Assembly (NCBI GenBank): GCA_963822175.1
Contig: CAWGGJ010000007.1
Span: 1 to 64,000, forward strand
Source: FEB-25 sp963822175
Lineage (GTDB): Bacteria; Chloroflexota; Anaerolineae; Anaerolineales; UBA4823
DNA: 64,000 nt
Reading direction: 5' to 3'
Shown here: piece by piece, positions 29,036 through 38,900 of the stretch
How positions within the stretch are numbered: the stretch's first letter is position 1
Layout of the letters: each line of letters begins with the position of its first letter
Notes under the pieces: model-generated
Seen by the model: only the letters and a program-made list of their open reading frames with translations
Database searches by the model: none
What the model was told of the DNA's origin: nothing
Translations under genes and position numbers: made by a program

Positions 29036-30502
29036 ATGGCAAAAGAAAAAATTACTTCAACAGAACAGGAACAAAAATCTGAAGGTAGTTCTGTTGACAA
29101 GCTTTTAACCATGCTGGATGAAACAAAAAAAGATGCAGTTGCAGAATTTATAAGTAAGGTTGGTAAAGAATCACAGGTATTTAAAATTACCGGTGCACTC
29201 GTAGATTCCTTCATTGCTGACATTGATACTGTTCTTAGTGCTCAGATGGATGTAATTCTGCATAATGAAGATTTTAAAAATCTTGAATCAACCTGGCGTG
29301 GTTTACTATTTCTCGTTCAGAATACAGAATTCAGTAAGCCTGTTAAATTTGAACTTTTGGATATTAATAAGGAAGAGCTATATGAAGATCTGAACGAAGC
29401 TGCAAACGGTGAAGGTTATGAAAAAGATTCTGGTTTCTGGCATCACATATATTGGGGTGCTTATGACAAAGTTGGTGGACATTCATACACTGCCATTATC
29501 GCTGACTTTCAGATTGATAACTCTGCACAAGATATAAGTTTATTGCAGCACGTATCGGTACTCTCTGAATCAGCTCAGATACCATTCATTGGAAATACGA
29601 GCCATAAATTCTTCGGAGAAAACAGCTTTGGCGATGTAATGAATAATCGCTTTTTAGTAGATCAGGTTAGCGATGGAGCAGAATATACTGCGTGGAGAGC
29701 ATTCAGAGATGATGACCGTTCTAAATATATCGGTTTGACATTACCTCGTTTCCTTGGAAGACTGCCCTATAGTGCTGAATCCGAACCAACTAAGAACTTT
29801 AATTACAATGAAGGTGTATACCACGATGGTAAAGACAATAGTCTCTGGTGTAATGCATCTTTTGCACTCGCATCCAATATGATAAGAAGTTTTGAGAAAT
29901 GGGGGTGGAGTGTGAAAATAGTTGGAGTTGATTCTGGTGGTAAGGTTGAAAATCTACCAACCCCAACTTATGAAGAACACGGACAGAAAAAACTTAAAGT
30001 TCCTATTGAAGCATCTGTAGGTCAAGCCAAGGATCAGGAACTTTGTGATCTCGGATTTATACCTCTGGCACATTGGGATAGAACGGATTACGCCTGCTTT
30101 TTCGAAGTTCCTTCAGTCAATAGACCTAAAAAAATTAAGAATGACCCGGAGGCTTCTGCTAATTATGCGGTAGGTGCAAGATTACAATACACCATGCTTG
30201 TAACAAGAATTGCTCACTACTTAAAATACCGCCAGCTGATTTTTGTTGGTAAAAATGCAGGTGCCGGCGATATTGAAAAAGATCTGAAAAAATGGTTAGA
30301 TACTCTTGTCGCAGATTTTCCCAATGCACCAGAGTCAGTGATTGCTGAAAGACCATTGAGATCATATCAGCTTCACGTAGAAGAGTTGGCTGAAAAACCC
30401 GGTTTCTTCCAGATTAGCGCTGAGTTCAGACCTCACGTTGCAATTACGGGCATGGATGTCAATCTTAAACTTATTGCTTATCATTCAATAGAAGAAGGAT
30501 AA
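29036..30502 (+). CDS. tssC: T6SS sheath large subunit TssC (VipB)
   Basis: The frame is open from 28922, but ATG 29036 follows a good ribosome site (CGGAGG) and gives the usual start with an acidic/basic leader. The 488-residue protein has the TssC core: VDSFIADIDTVLSAQMDVIL, ESTWRGLLFLVQNTEF, the YEKDSGFWHHIYWGAYDKVGG region, SRFRDDDRSKYIGLTLPRFL-like motif near 220, and VEELAEKPGFFQISAEFRPH at the end. It builds the sheath with TssB and is recycled by ClpV. The gene is intact. Confidence 0.95.
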   Translation: MAKEKITSTEQEQKSEGSSVDKLLTMLDETKKDAVAEFISKVGKESQVFKITGALVDSFIADIDTVLSAQMDVILHNEDFKNLESTWRGLLFLVQNTEFSKPVKFELLDINKEELYEDLNEAANGEGYEKDSGFWHHIYWGAYDKVGGHSYTAIIADFQIDNSAQDISLLQHVSVLSESAQIPFIGNTSHKFFGENSFGDVMNNRFLVDQVSDGAEYTAWRAFRDDDRSKYIGLTLPRFLGRLPYSAESEPTKNFNYNEGVYHDGKDNSLWCNASFALASNMIRSFEKWGWSVKIVGVDSGGKVENLPTPTYEEHGQKKLKVPIEASVGQAKDQELCDLGFIPLAHWDRTDYACFFEVPSVNRPKKIKNDPEASANYAVGARLQYTMLVTRIAHYLKYRQLIFVGKNAGAGDIEKDLKKWLDTLVADFPNAPESVIAERPLRSYQLHVEELAEKPGFFQISAEFRPHVAITGMDVNLKLIAYHSIEEG

Positions 30503-30562
30503 AATATTTTGCTCACTTAATATTAATTAATCAATTATCAATAACTAAAAAGGAGAATAGTC

Positions 30563-31030
30563 ATGGCTGTTAAAGGTGAAATTAAAGTTAAAAACCACGA
30601 AGGTAGCGAACTGAAAGGTCCTCGTGATAACGGAAGTAGTCTGGTCTATGAATTCAATCACGAAGTCTATCTTCCATACGAAAAGGAAGAAAACAAAATT
30701 CAAGGATCAAGAAAAATCACAGCTTTTAATATTGTTAAAGCAATTGATGAACTTACACCACAGTTATACCAGATTGTATGTAACGGACAGATGTGCAAGG
30801 AAATAGAAATAACTTTGTATAGAATTGGAATGCAATCTGGTGAAGAAGAAGCATACTTTCATTATCTGCTTAAGGATGCAAAGATTGTTTCAGTTCAAAA
30901 CTGGATGCCACCAACTTATGATCCCAAAAACGAAGGAGTCGGACATCTTGAAAAAGTATCCATGTTAGCAAAAACTTTTTCCTGGGAATATATCGAAGGT
31001 GGTATCATTTATGAAGAGACTGCTTTCTAG
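30563..31030 (+). CDS. hcp: T6SS tube protein Hcp
   Basis: This 155-residue protein has the Hcp beta-barrel pattern: VYEFNHEVYLPY, then the family motif IQGSRKITAFNIVKAIDELT, PQLYQ, EITLYRI and the C-terminal EKVSMLAKTFSWEY. Hcp hexamers stack into the expelled tube inside the TssBC sheath. A strong ribosome site (AAGGAG) precedes it. There is no C-terminal effector extension. Confidence 0.9.
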   Translation: MAVKGEIKVKNHEGSELKGPRDNGSSLVYEFNHEVYLPYEKEENKIQGSRKITAFNIVKAIDELTPQLYQIVCNGQMCKEIEITLYRIGMQSGEEEAYFHYLLKDAKIVSVQNWMPPTYDPKNEGVGHLEKVSMLAKTFSWEYIEGGIIYEETAF

Positions 31031-31148
31031 TTTTATCACAAATGAAAGAGCAAGATCTGTTTACTTGAATATTTCTAAAAAGGTTAGATTATTAAAATGT
31101 GATTAAAAACCAAATAATTATTAGCGTAATTCAAATAGGGAGTACAAA

Positions 31149-31811
31149 ATGAAATCTGTTATTATTTTCTTCTCATTATTCTTAGTTCTATTGATGACCA
31201 CTTTCGCTCAACAAAATTACGATGATGTTGTCTACTTAAAAAATGGATCAGTTATTCGTGGGATAATTATTGAACAAGTTCCTAATGTATCCTTAAAACT
31301 TCAGACGAAGGACGGGAATATATTTGTCTATAAAATGGAAGAAGTGGAAAAGATGACAAAAGAATTAGCTCAAGGGTACAATGAGCAATCTGAATATTAT
31401 TCTGGTCCAGAGAAATCACCAGGACTGGCTTTTGCATTATCTTTCTTAATTCCAGGACTTGGTCAGTATTATAATGGTGATATAGTAAAAGGTGTAGTTA
31501 TGAATGCGCTATACGTAACAGGGTGGGTTATTTATTTTACAGCAGGATACGAAGAGTATGATTATTACTATTACTATTATGAAGAAGAAACTGATTGGCT
31601 ATACGTCGGTTTGGGAATTGCGCTGGGAACTTCTATCTGGTCAATGATTGATGCCCCGATTTGTGCTTCAAATTATAACGATAATTTGCGAAACCAAAAA
31701 CAACGATATGGTCATATGTACGAACGCTATTTGAATGATCGTGTTGTGCTGGGAATTGATCTTTCACCAACATTGAAGGGTTTTGCAGGAGGCATAACTC
31801 TGCATTTTTAA
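31149..31811 (+). CDS. TM2-domain membrane protein, copy A, inside the T6SS cluster
   Basis: The 220-residue protein has a signal peptide (FFSLFLVLLMTTFAQ) and a small beta domain of about 45 residues (YLKNGSVIRGIIIEQVPN, LKLQTKDGNIFVYKMEEV). A TM2-like membrane hairpin follows, with the hallmark FLIPGLGQYYNGDIVKG and a second helix (LGIALGTSIWSMIDAP). Between the helices lies a Tyr/Glu-rich loop (EYDYYYYYYEEE). The beta-domain plus TM2 layout is common in Bacteroidota proteins of unknown role. It is not a known T6SS core part, but its placement between hcp and tssE on the same strand suggests co-expression. Confidence 0.75.
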   Translation: MKSVIIFFSLFLVLLMTTFAQQNYDDVVYLKNGSVIRGIIIEQVPNVSLKLQTKDGNIFVYKMEEVEKMTKELAQGYNEQSEYYSGPEKSPGLAFALSFLIPGLGQYYNGDIVKGVVMNALYVTGWVIYFTAGYEEYDYYYYYYEEETDWLYVGLGIALGTSIWSMIDAPICASNYNDNLRNQKQRYGHMYERYLNDRVVLGIDLSPTLKGFAGGITLHF

Positions 31812-31967
31812 TTTATTTTCATCCTATGATAATTATCGTCATATTTTTAAGGGGTGAAATAATTAATTGATTCACATCTAAGATCAAATGGTTCCAACTT
31901 CATTTTATTTATAACTTATACCATTATTTCTGTCTTATTCCTAATCTAAACTACAGAATATTATTAG

Positions 31968-32007
31968 ATGAAGAATTTAAGTCTTTATGATATTCTTATC
32001 GGGCAGT
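31968..32007 (+). pseudogene. Fossil of the tssE start left by tandem duplication
   Basis: These 40 bases, starting at an ATG, are identical to the first 40 bases of the real tssE at 32,959-32,998 (MKNLSLYDILIGQ). After GGGCAGT the sequence changes to a copy of the hcp-downstream leader. This marks the duplication breakpoint. Confidence 0.85.
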
Positions 32008-32111
32008 ATTATAATCTCATTTACTTGTCTATTTCTAGAAGGGTTAGACGTGCAAAAATGCGATTAGAAACTTTACAATAAATTACTCAAAATTAAAAAA
32101 GGGAGTACAAA

Positions 32112-32815
32112 ATGAAATCTGTTATTTTTTTCTTTTCATTGTTCTTAGTTTTATCAATGGCTTCTTTAGCTCAACAAAACTACGATGATGTTGTTTACTT
32201 AAAAAATGGATCTGTTATTCGGGGGGTCATCATTGAACAAGTTCCTAACGTTTCCTTAAAACTTCAAACAAAAGACGGGAATATATTTGTCTACAAAATG
32301 GAAGAAGTGGAACGCATAACAAAAGAATTAGCTCAGGGATATAATGAGCAATCTGAGTACTATGCTGGTTCTGAGAAATCACCTGCACTAGCGTGGGGAT
32401 TATCATTCTTAATACCAGGGCTTGGTCAGTATTATAATGGCGATATAGTAAAAGGTGTAATTATGAATGTACTGTATGTTGGGGGTATGGTGATGTATTA
32501 TGCCGGAGGTTATGAAGACGTCACTTATGTTGATTACTATTATGATTATTATTATCAGGAGTACTATTACTATTACTATACCGTTGAAGAAGAAACTGCT
32601 TGGTTGTATGTTGGTTTGGGTCTTGCGGCAGGAACCTGGATTTGGTCACAGATAGACGCTCCGATTTGTGCTTCAAATTACAACGATAATTTGCGAAACC
32701 AAAAACAACGATATGGCCATATGTACGAGAATTATTTGAACGATCATTCGTTCTGGGAATTGATCTTTCCCCAACATTAAAAGGCTTTGCAGGAGGCATT
32801 ACACTACATTTTTGA
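32112..32815 (+). CDS. TM2-domain membrane protein, copy B (C-terminal frameshift)
   Basis: A paralogue of the gene at 31149, with the same signal peptide, beta domain and TM2 hairpin (FLIPGLGQYYNGDIVKGV). Its Tyr-rich inter-helix loop is longer (YYYDYYYQEYYYYYY). The open frame stops at 32780, but after a one-base shift near 32,745 the sequence continues as in copy A (LSPTLKGFAGGITLHF) to a stop at 32815. The shift may be a sequencing error or early decay of one copy. Confidence 0.7.
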
Positions 32816-32958
32816 TTTATTCTTATCCTATTTAATGTAAAATTTAAGTGGGGGTGTACTATCTAATTGATTAGCATTCAAGATCAATTAATTCCAACTT
32901 ACAAATTTATACCCATATTTTTTCGTTCTTTCTAATACAAACTACAAAATATTAATAG

Positions 32959-33411
32959 ATGAAGAATTTAAGTCTTTATGATATTCTTATCGGGCAGTTT
33001 GCTTCCGAGTCCAAAAATATAGATGAAACGGAATTCACTGAACTTGATCAATTGACCGAAGAACAAAAATTAAGATCAAGTATTATTGAAAATCTTCGAA
33101 TGGTTTTATCAACAAGGCAAGGCTCAGTTCAACATCTGCCCGATTTCGGAATGCCGGATATTCTACAATTATTTTTCAATTCTGATAATTCAATTGAACC
33201 AATCAAAAAAGAAATTAAAAATGTAATTCTTAAGTATGAACCACGCATTGCTGAAGTTCAGGTTCAGAAAACCGATTTTGATCAGGAATCAATGAAAATT
33301 ACTCTTAAAGTAATTGCAACAGTAAAAGATATTCCGAATAAAGAAATATTACTAACTGAATTCTCTACGACAGGATGGACAAAAGTTATGTTCGAAAAGG
33401 ATATTAAATAA
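32959..33411 (+). CDS. tssE: T6SS baseplate protein TssE (gp25-like)
   Basis: The 150-residue protein has the gp25/lysozyme-like signature of TssE: RSSIIENLRMVLSTRQGSVQ, HLPDFGMPDI, and VILKYEPRIAEVQV. It nucleates sheath polymerisation at the baseplate. Its TAA stop overlaps the ATG of tssF (TAATG), so translation is coupled. The first 40 bases are duplicated upstream at 31,968. Confidence 0.95.
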   Translation: MKNLSLYDILIGQFASESKNIDETEFTELDQLTEEQKLRSSIIENLRMVLSTRQGSVQHLPDFGMPDILQLFFNSDNSIEPIKKEIKNVILKYEPRIAEVQVQKTDFDQESMKITLKVIATVKDIPNKEILLTEFSTTGWTKVMFEKDIK

Positions 33412-35266
33412 TGGGTATAGAAAAATATTTTGAAAGAGAATATAATTACTTGCAAACTGCAGGTGAAGATTTTGCAAAAAAGCATCCAACTCTCGGTTCG
33501 CGTCTTCGAATGAGTGAACACGAGAGGAAGGATCCATTCGTTGAAAGATTATATGAGGGTTTTGCTTTTCTTGCAGGTAGAATTCAGGAAAGACTTGATG
33601 ACGAATTCCCTGAAATTGCCGGAGGTATTCTGGAAATATTATTTCCTAATCTATTAAAACCTTTTCCGTCCTGTTCAATATTACAAGCAAAACACAAATC
33701 AGGAGCAATATCTAAACCAGTTATTATAAAAAAAGGAAGCGAAATTCAGACTCAAACCGGTAAGTACAAGGTTAAGTATAAAGTTTATGCCGGTGTTTCC
33801 GAAAAAAGCAGATTAACTGAAAAGGACGAACCGGCAGAGTTTATTTTCAGAACCACACAGGATCTTGTTGTTAGACCATTGAGGTTGGAGGAAGTTTTAA
33901 TAGAAGAATCCAGCAAAGGAATAACATCCTTGATTCTCAGAATACAACCTGAAAGAAATGTCGACTTCGAATCGCTTGAAATGAATAATTTTCAATTATT
34001 TCTTTTCGGTTCCTCATCTATTAAATATGAGTTGCTTTATTATCTGATAAATTTTGTGTCTTCAGTATCCGTTAGAGAATTAAAGGATAAAGCTGCTGTT
34101 TTTACGAAAATTAATAATTACAAAATGACTAATACCCGGACTTTTTGAAGATGATCATAATGTTCTGGATAGTTCAATCCTTCCGTATTCAAAACAAACT
34201 TTTGACGGGTTTAACCTTCTTCAGGAATATTTTTCTTTTCAGGAAAAATTCTTTTTCGTCAATATATTCGGGATTAGATGAATTCAAGGGATCAGGTCAG
34301 TCTAATCTATTTGAAATTAAAATTGATTTTAACCGCAGACTTCTGAAAGAAAAATGGCCTACTTCAAAAAATGTTCTTCTTCACTGCACTCCTATTGTTA
34401 ATCTCTTTAGCAGATTCACTGAAGAGGTAATTGTTAATCAGAGACTCCCGGAATATTATATTGTCCCAGATATTGACCGACGCAAAAGTCAGAGAAGTAT
34501 ATTCAGTCGATAAAATTTCTGGCATCAGTGAAAATAAAATTGAACAGTATAAATATATACCTATTTCTTCGCATGATATTCTGGATACAAGTGATCCGGA
34601 TTACAACTATAAACGATTTTTTTCGATCTTTCGTAGAAGCCAAATAAGTGATATGGCAGAGACCTATATCCGGTTGTTTGGGCCGAGCATGGAAGAAGCT
34701 GATTTTCCCAGAGAAACACTTAACATCGAGGCTACATTATCAAATGGTTTTCTCCCATCAGCTTATTTAGAGGTTGGTTCATAAGAGAACCAATTAATTT
34801 TCCTGCAGGAATAGAGGCCTCTAACATTACTATTCCAACAGAAGTTCTTGAGGGACCGGATAAAAATAATTATCTGTGGTCGCTTATTGCACATTTATCT
34901 GTAAGCTATACAAGTCTGTCTGAGGTTGAGACATTAAAAAATATATTGAACTTATATAATTGGTTCAAAGCGCATAACCATCCCAACAAGAAAAGAATAG
35001 AAGGTATTAAAAAGATTCACAAACCAATAATAATCAGCAAGATTAAAAACCGCAACATTATAAGAGGAATAGAATTTCATGTTGAAGTTGATTTAAAAGA
35101 ATTTGAGTACGGGGAAGGTGAAATAAATCTCTATGGAACAATTTTAAATGCATTTTTATCGCAGTATGTCACTATAAATTCCTTCGTTCAATTAAAGATT
35201 ACTGAATCAGGAACAAACAAAGAATATGTATGGGAACCGATTCTAGGAAAAATTCCTCCCTTATAA
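33411..35266 (+). CDS. tssF: T6SS baseplate protein TssF (several frameshifts)
   Basis: Joined frames give about 618 residues, the usual TssF (ImpG/VasA) length. The start YFEREYNYLQTAGEDFAKKH and then ERLDDEFPEIAGGILEILFP are diagnostic. The sense continues after shifts near 34,130 (GLFEDDHNVLDSSILPYS), near 34,268 at a G run (GLDEFKGSGQSN), near 34,480 (EVYSVDKI) and near 34,775 (REPINFPAGIEASNITIPTE), and ends with EFEYGEGEINLYGTILNAFL. Because conserved sequence follows each shift, base-calling errors are the likely cause. TssF forms the baseplate wedge with TssE and TssG. Confidence 0.85.
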
Positions 35267-36249
35267 TAGATGATCTGGTTGAGAATGGGCCGGCTTATAA
35301 TGTCTGGCAGGCCGTTCGGATAGCAGATAGAATTGTTAAAAAAGTTAAATCCTCAAAGGGACGATTCTACTTTTTGAACAAACTGGATTAAAGTTCCGAC
35401 CATTTGAAAAATATGAATTTCCTCCCAGTGATATAAAAAAGATAAGTTACGAAGAAGGTGTATTTAATTTTGTCCTAACTTTTCTTGGCTTGTACGGAAT
35501 TAATTCTCCCATCCCTCGATGTTATCACGAACAGGTTGATTTTCAGCAGAGAATTTTAGGTCCTGGACAGGTTCCCCTTCAGAACTTCTTAGATATATTT
35601 AACAACCGATTTTACTGGCTTTACTATCAATCCTGGAAAAAATATAGATTTTATCTTCATCTTAATTCTGAAGAAAATAATAAGATAATCCAAAGGATTA
35701 ATTCATTTAGTGGGAGAGGATTCTTTAAAAAAACAAAAAGCCCAGCATTATCTGATTATACACTACTAAAATTTTCTGGATTATTCAGTCAAAGAGTAAG
35801 GAACAAATCCGGTTTAAAAATTTTACTTCGATATCTATTCCCTCAATTTAAAATGGAGATTAAAGAGTTTATCCCAACTTGGATTGAACTAAAAGATGTT
35901 CCCACACTTGGGAGCAATGAAAATATATTGGGAGAAACAAGTTTTATAGGTAAGCATACTTTGGATTATACAAGCAGGATCTGTATAGAAATAGGTCCAA
36001 TTTCTTTCACGATTATCTTGATTTTCTTCCCGGTAATAGCATTCAAATAAACTTAGAGAACTTTTGGATATTTATCTAAATGATGGGCTGGAATATGATT
36101 TTAATTTCAAAATTATAAGTGATACAATTGTTACAATTTCCTGGGATGATGATAGATTAAAACTTGGTTCTACACTATGGTTAGGAAAACCTGAACAGGA
36201 AATTGTAAATGTTTATTTGCCTTATGAACAATTATCCGAAACAAGTTAA
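35230..36249 (+). CDS. tssG: T6SS baseplate protein TssG (several frameshifts)
   Basis: ATG 35230 lies inside the end of tssF and starts a frame reading IIDDLVENGPAYNVWQAVRI, the normal TssG (ImpH/VasB) opening. After a shift near 35,360 it goes on with FEQTGLKFRPF, VLTFLGLYGINSPIPRCYHE and FLDIFNNRFYWLYYQSW. Two further shifts near 36,005 and 36,055 lead to LDIYLNDGLEYDFNF and the end at 36249. The total is about 339 residues, as expected. TssG pairs with two TssF copies in the wedge. Confidence 0.85.
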
Positions 36250-36364
36250 CTGACATCCTAGTTCCATAATTTATTTTAGCCTTTAAAGTTCAATTTTTGA
36301 AAATAAGTTATCCCATTCTTTTCTCTAAAAATTATTCAATTAAAAAAATCTTCAGGAGACAAAA

Positions 36365-38895
36365 ATGCAGAGCAAAGATATAAGATCACTTCTACTCAAG
36401 CTTAATAATTATATGGTTAGAAATCTTGATACCGCAACTGGCTTGGGAATAAATCGATCACATTACGAAATTACATTTGATCATCTTCTTAATTGTCTGA
36501 TTGAAGATGGACAGGGGGACGTTCCTCTCATCTTTAAACACTATAACATTGATACTGGAGATGTACAAGGTCGTGTGCTAAGAAATCTTGAAGAAATGGA
36601 AAAAGGTAATACAGGTAAGCCCAAACTTTCACCCTTACTAACCGAATTACTAGAACAAGCTTGGATAACAAGTTCTGTTCATCATCACGAAACTAAAATA
36701 AGATCCGGTGCATTATTTGAAGTTTTTATAGCATCCGAACAAGTAATAAGTAGCAAGATGCTGGATATTCTTTCTCCTATTAAGCAGGAAGAATTAAAAA
36801 CAGAGTTTTATAATATTGTTAAAGGGTCGGTGGAAGATGCTAGTGTTGCCTCGGAAATGATTTCCTCCGAAGAAGCAAAGGAGATACCTACAGATGGAAC
36901 AGTACTTGACTTATTTACCACTAATCTGACTGCACAGGCAAAGGAAGGAAAAATTGATCCGATTCATGGTAGGGACGAAGAAATTATACAAATTATCGAA
37001 GTCTTATCTCGACGTAAAAAATCAAATCCTATTGTTCTTGGTGAGCCTGGTGTTGGTAAGACAGCGCTTATTGAAGGTTTAGCAATAAAAATTGCTACTG
37101 ATCAAGTTCCTGATGTACTAAAAAATAATCAAATCTATTCTCTCGATCTTGGCTCTTTACAGGCTGGGACTAAAATGAGAGGAGAATTCGAAAAAAGATT
37201 TAAAGCTGTAATCAGTGAAATATCCAACTCACCAATTCCTGCAATTTTATTTATCGACGAAGCACATACACTTATTGGTGCAGGTGCATCTGCTGGTGGT
37301 GGTGATGCAGCTAACTTTCTAAAACCCGCCTTGCAAGAGGTTCGTTCAGAGCTATTGCAGCAACTACATATCTTGAATACAATAAATACTTTGCAAAGGA
37401 TGCAGCTTTGGAGAGAAGATTTCAACCAATTCATGTTGCCGAACCAGATGATGAAAAAGCCGTACTTATGCTACGCGGGATTAAAGAAAAATATGAAGCG
37501 TATCATGGCATACATATTACAGATGAAGCATTGGAAGCTGCTGTGAAATTATCGCAGAAGATATATTGCCGGAAGGCAACTGCCGGATAAAGCAATTGAT
37601 CTTTTAGATACTTCTGCAACTCGTGTTAAAATGTCACTGACCAGCAAACCACCAAAACTTGAGTTACTTATAAGTGAATTAAAGTCAACTGAAATGGCTA
37701 TTGCTTCATACAAAAAGACACTGATCTGGAACTTCCAGTAAACAAAGAAAATCTGGATGACTTAAACGAAAAAAAGAGAAATTGGAAAAAGAAGTTCAGG
37801 AAAAAGAGGAAGATTGGAAAAAAGAAAGTGAATTGACAAAAAGACTGATGGAATTAAGAATGAAGAAATTTGCAGAGAAGGATAAAAGTAAAATTGAAAA
37901 GAACATTCGATGAAGAAATATCAAAAATTAAAAAAGAATTAACCCAATTACAGGATCCACGTCCCCAGGTTTTCGCGGAAGTAACTAGAAATACAGTTGC
38001 AGAAGTTATTGAAGCATGGACAGGAATTAAAGTTGGTAATATGACCAGGGATGAAATGACAACAATGCTTCAATTAGAAGATGAACTAAGAAAGAGAGTG
38101 CTTGGGCAGGATCATGCAATTAAGCAAATATCAGATGTTCTTACGAGGTGCAAAAGTTGGAATTAAAAAAGAAGAAGGTCCTATCGGTGTATTTATGCTC
38201 ATCGGGACGAGCGGAGTTGGGAAAACAGAACTTGCGAGAGCAGCAGCCGAAGTATCTATTCGGTGATGAAAGATTTATGGTAACGCTTAATATGACTGAA
38301 TATCAGAATGAATATAATACATCGCGATTGATTGGAGCCGATCCAGGTCTGGTTGGATATGGTGAGGGAGGAGCTTTAAGCGAACCGGTTAGACGAAGAC
38401 CTTACTGCGTGGTTTTGCTTGATGAAATTGAAAAAGCTAATTCAAGTGTTAAAGATCTTTTTATGCAGGTTTTTGACAGAGGTATGCTGCAGGATGCGGA
38501 CAGAAGAAACATTGATTTTTCAAATACAATTATTTTTATGACTTCCAATCTTGCATCTGATGTACTGTTCCAAAATTATTATGAAGGTATGGTTTCACCT
38601 GATGAATTACTCGAGGTTCTCAGGCCATATCTTAACCAACATTTCAGGCCCGAATTTCTGGGCAGGTTAAAGCCTATCGTATTCCTTCCGCTAAATACTG
38701 AAGCTATGAAACCAATAGTTGAAATGAAGCTGAATAAGATTAAAAAACGTCTTATGCAGAACAGAAAACTTGAAGTTACGTTCGATAAAAAAATTATTGA
38801 CGATATTGTAACGTCTTGTACAAGTGCTGAAACAGGAGCGAGAAATATAGATGCTATTATTGATCGTAAACTTGCGCCAGAAATTTCATCTCATA
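36365..38895 (+). CDS. clpV: T6SS sheath-recycling ATPase ClpV (frameshifted, 3' end lost at a junction)
   Basis: The first 390 residues hold a Clp_N domain, the first Walker A (GEPGVGKTA, 226-234) and Walker B FIDEAHTLIGAG. After a shift near 37,340 the frame continues with AALERRFQPIHVAEPDDEKA. Coiled-coil M-domain sequence and the second AAA module follow over further shifts (Walker A GTSGVGKTE near 38,205, YGEGGALSEPVRRRPYCVVL, VLLDEIEKA). The C-terminal D2-small domain starts (TGARNIDAIIDRKLAPEIS) and is then cut at about 38,893, where unrelated GC-rich sequence begins. About 50-60 final residues are missing. Gly-rich GASAGGGDAANFLKPAL is typical of ClpV rather than ClpB. Confidence 0.85.
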
Positions 38896-38900
38896 GGGAG
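38888..38900. other. Junction between AT-rich FCB-type DNA and GC-rich Chloroflexota-type DNA
   Basis: Left of here the frame encodes the ClpV C-terminal domain (DRKLAPEISS). Right of it the same frame encodes a luciferase-like monooxygenase (ERVDRFREVVEIVDQLL). Base composition, codon use and gene families change at the same point and stay changed to the window end. An assembly chimera is the most likely explanation. Confidence 0.85.

Larger units (their letters stand above)
31060..32998 (+). repeat. Tandem duplication of about 1 kb between hcp and tssE
   Basis: Copy 1 runs from about 31,060 to 32,007 and copy 2 from about 32,020 to 32,998. Each holds a leader (TTACTTG..TATTTCTA..A.GGTTAGA), a TM2-domain gene, a spacer and the first 40 bases of tssE ending in GGGCAGT. 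The copies differ by substitutions and small indels in the spacers, but the 40 tssE bases are identical. Confidence 0.8.

Noticed and set aside
31540..31600. A microsatellite or CRISPR-like repeat
   Set aside because: The TAT/TAC repeats are in frame and encode the Tyr-rich loop of the TM2 proteins.
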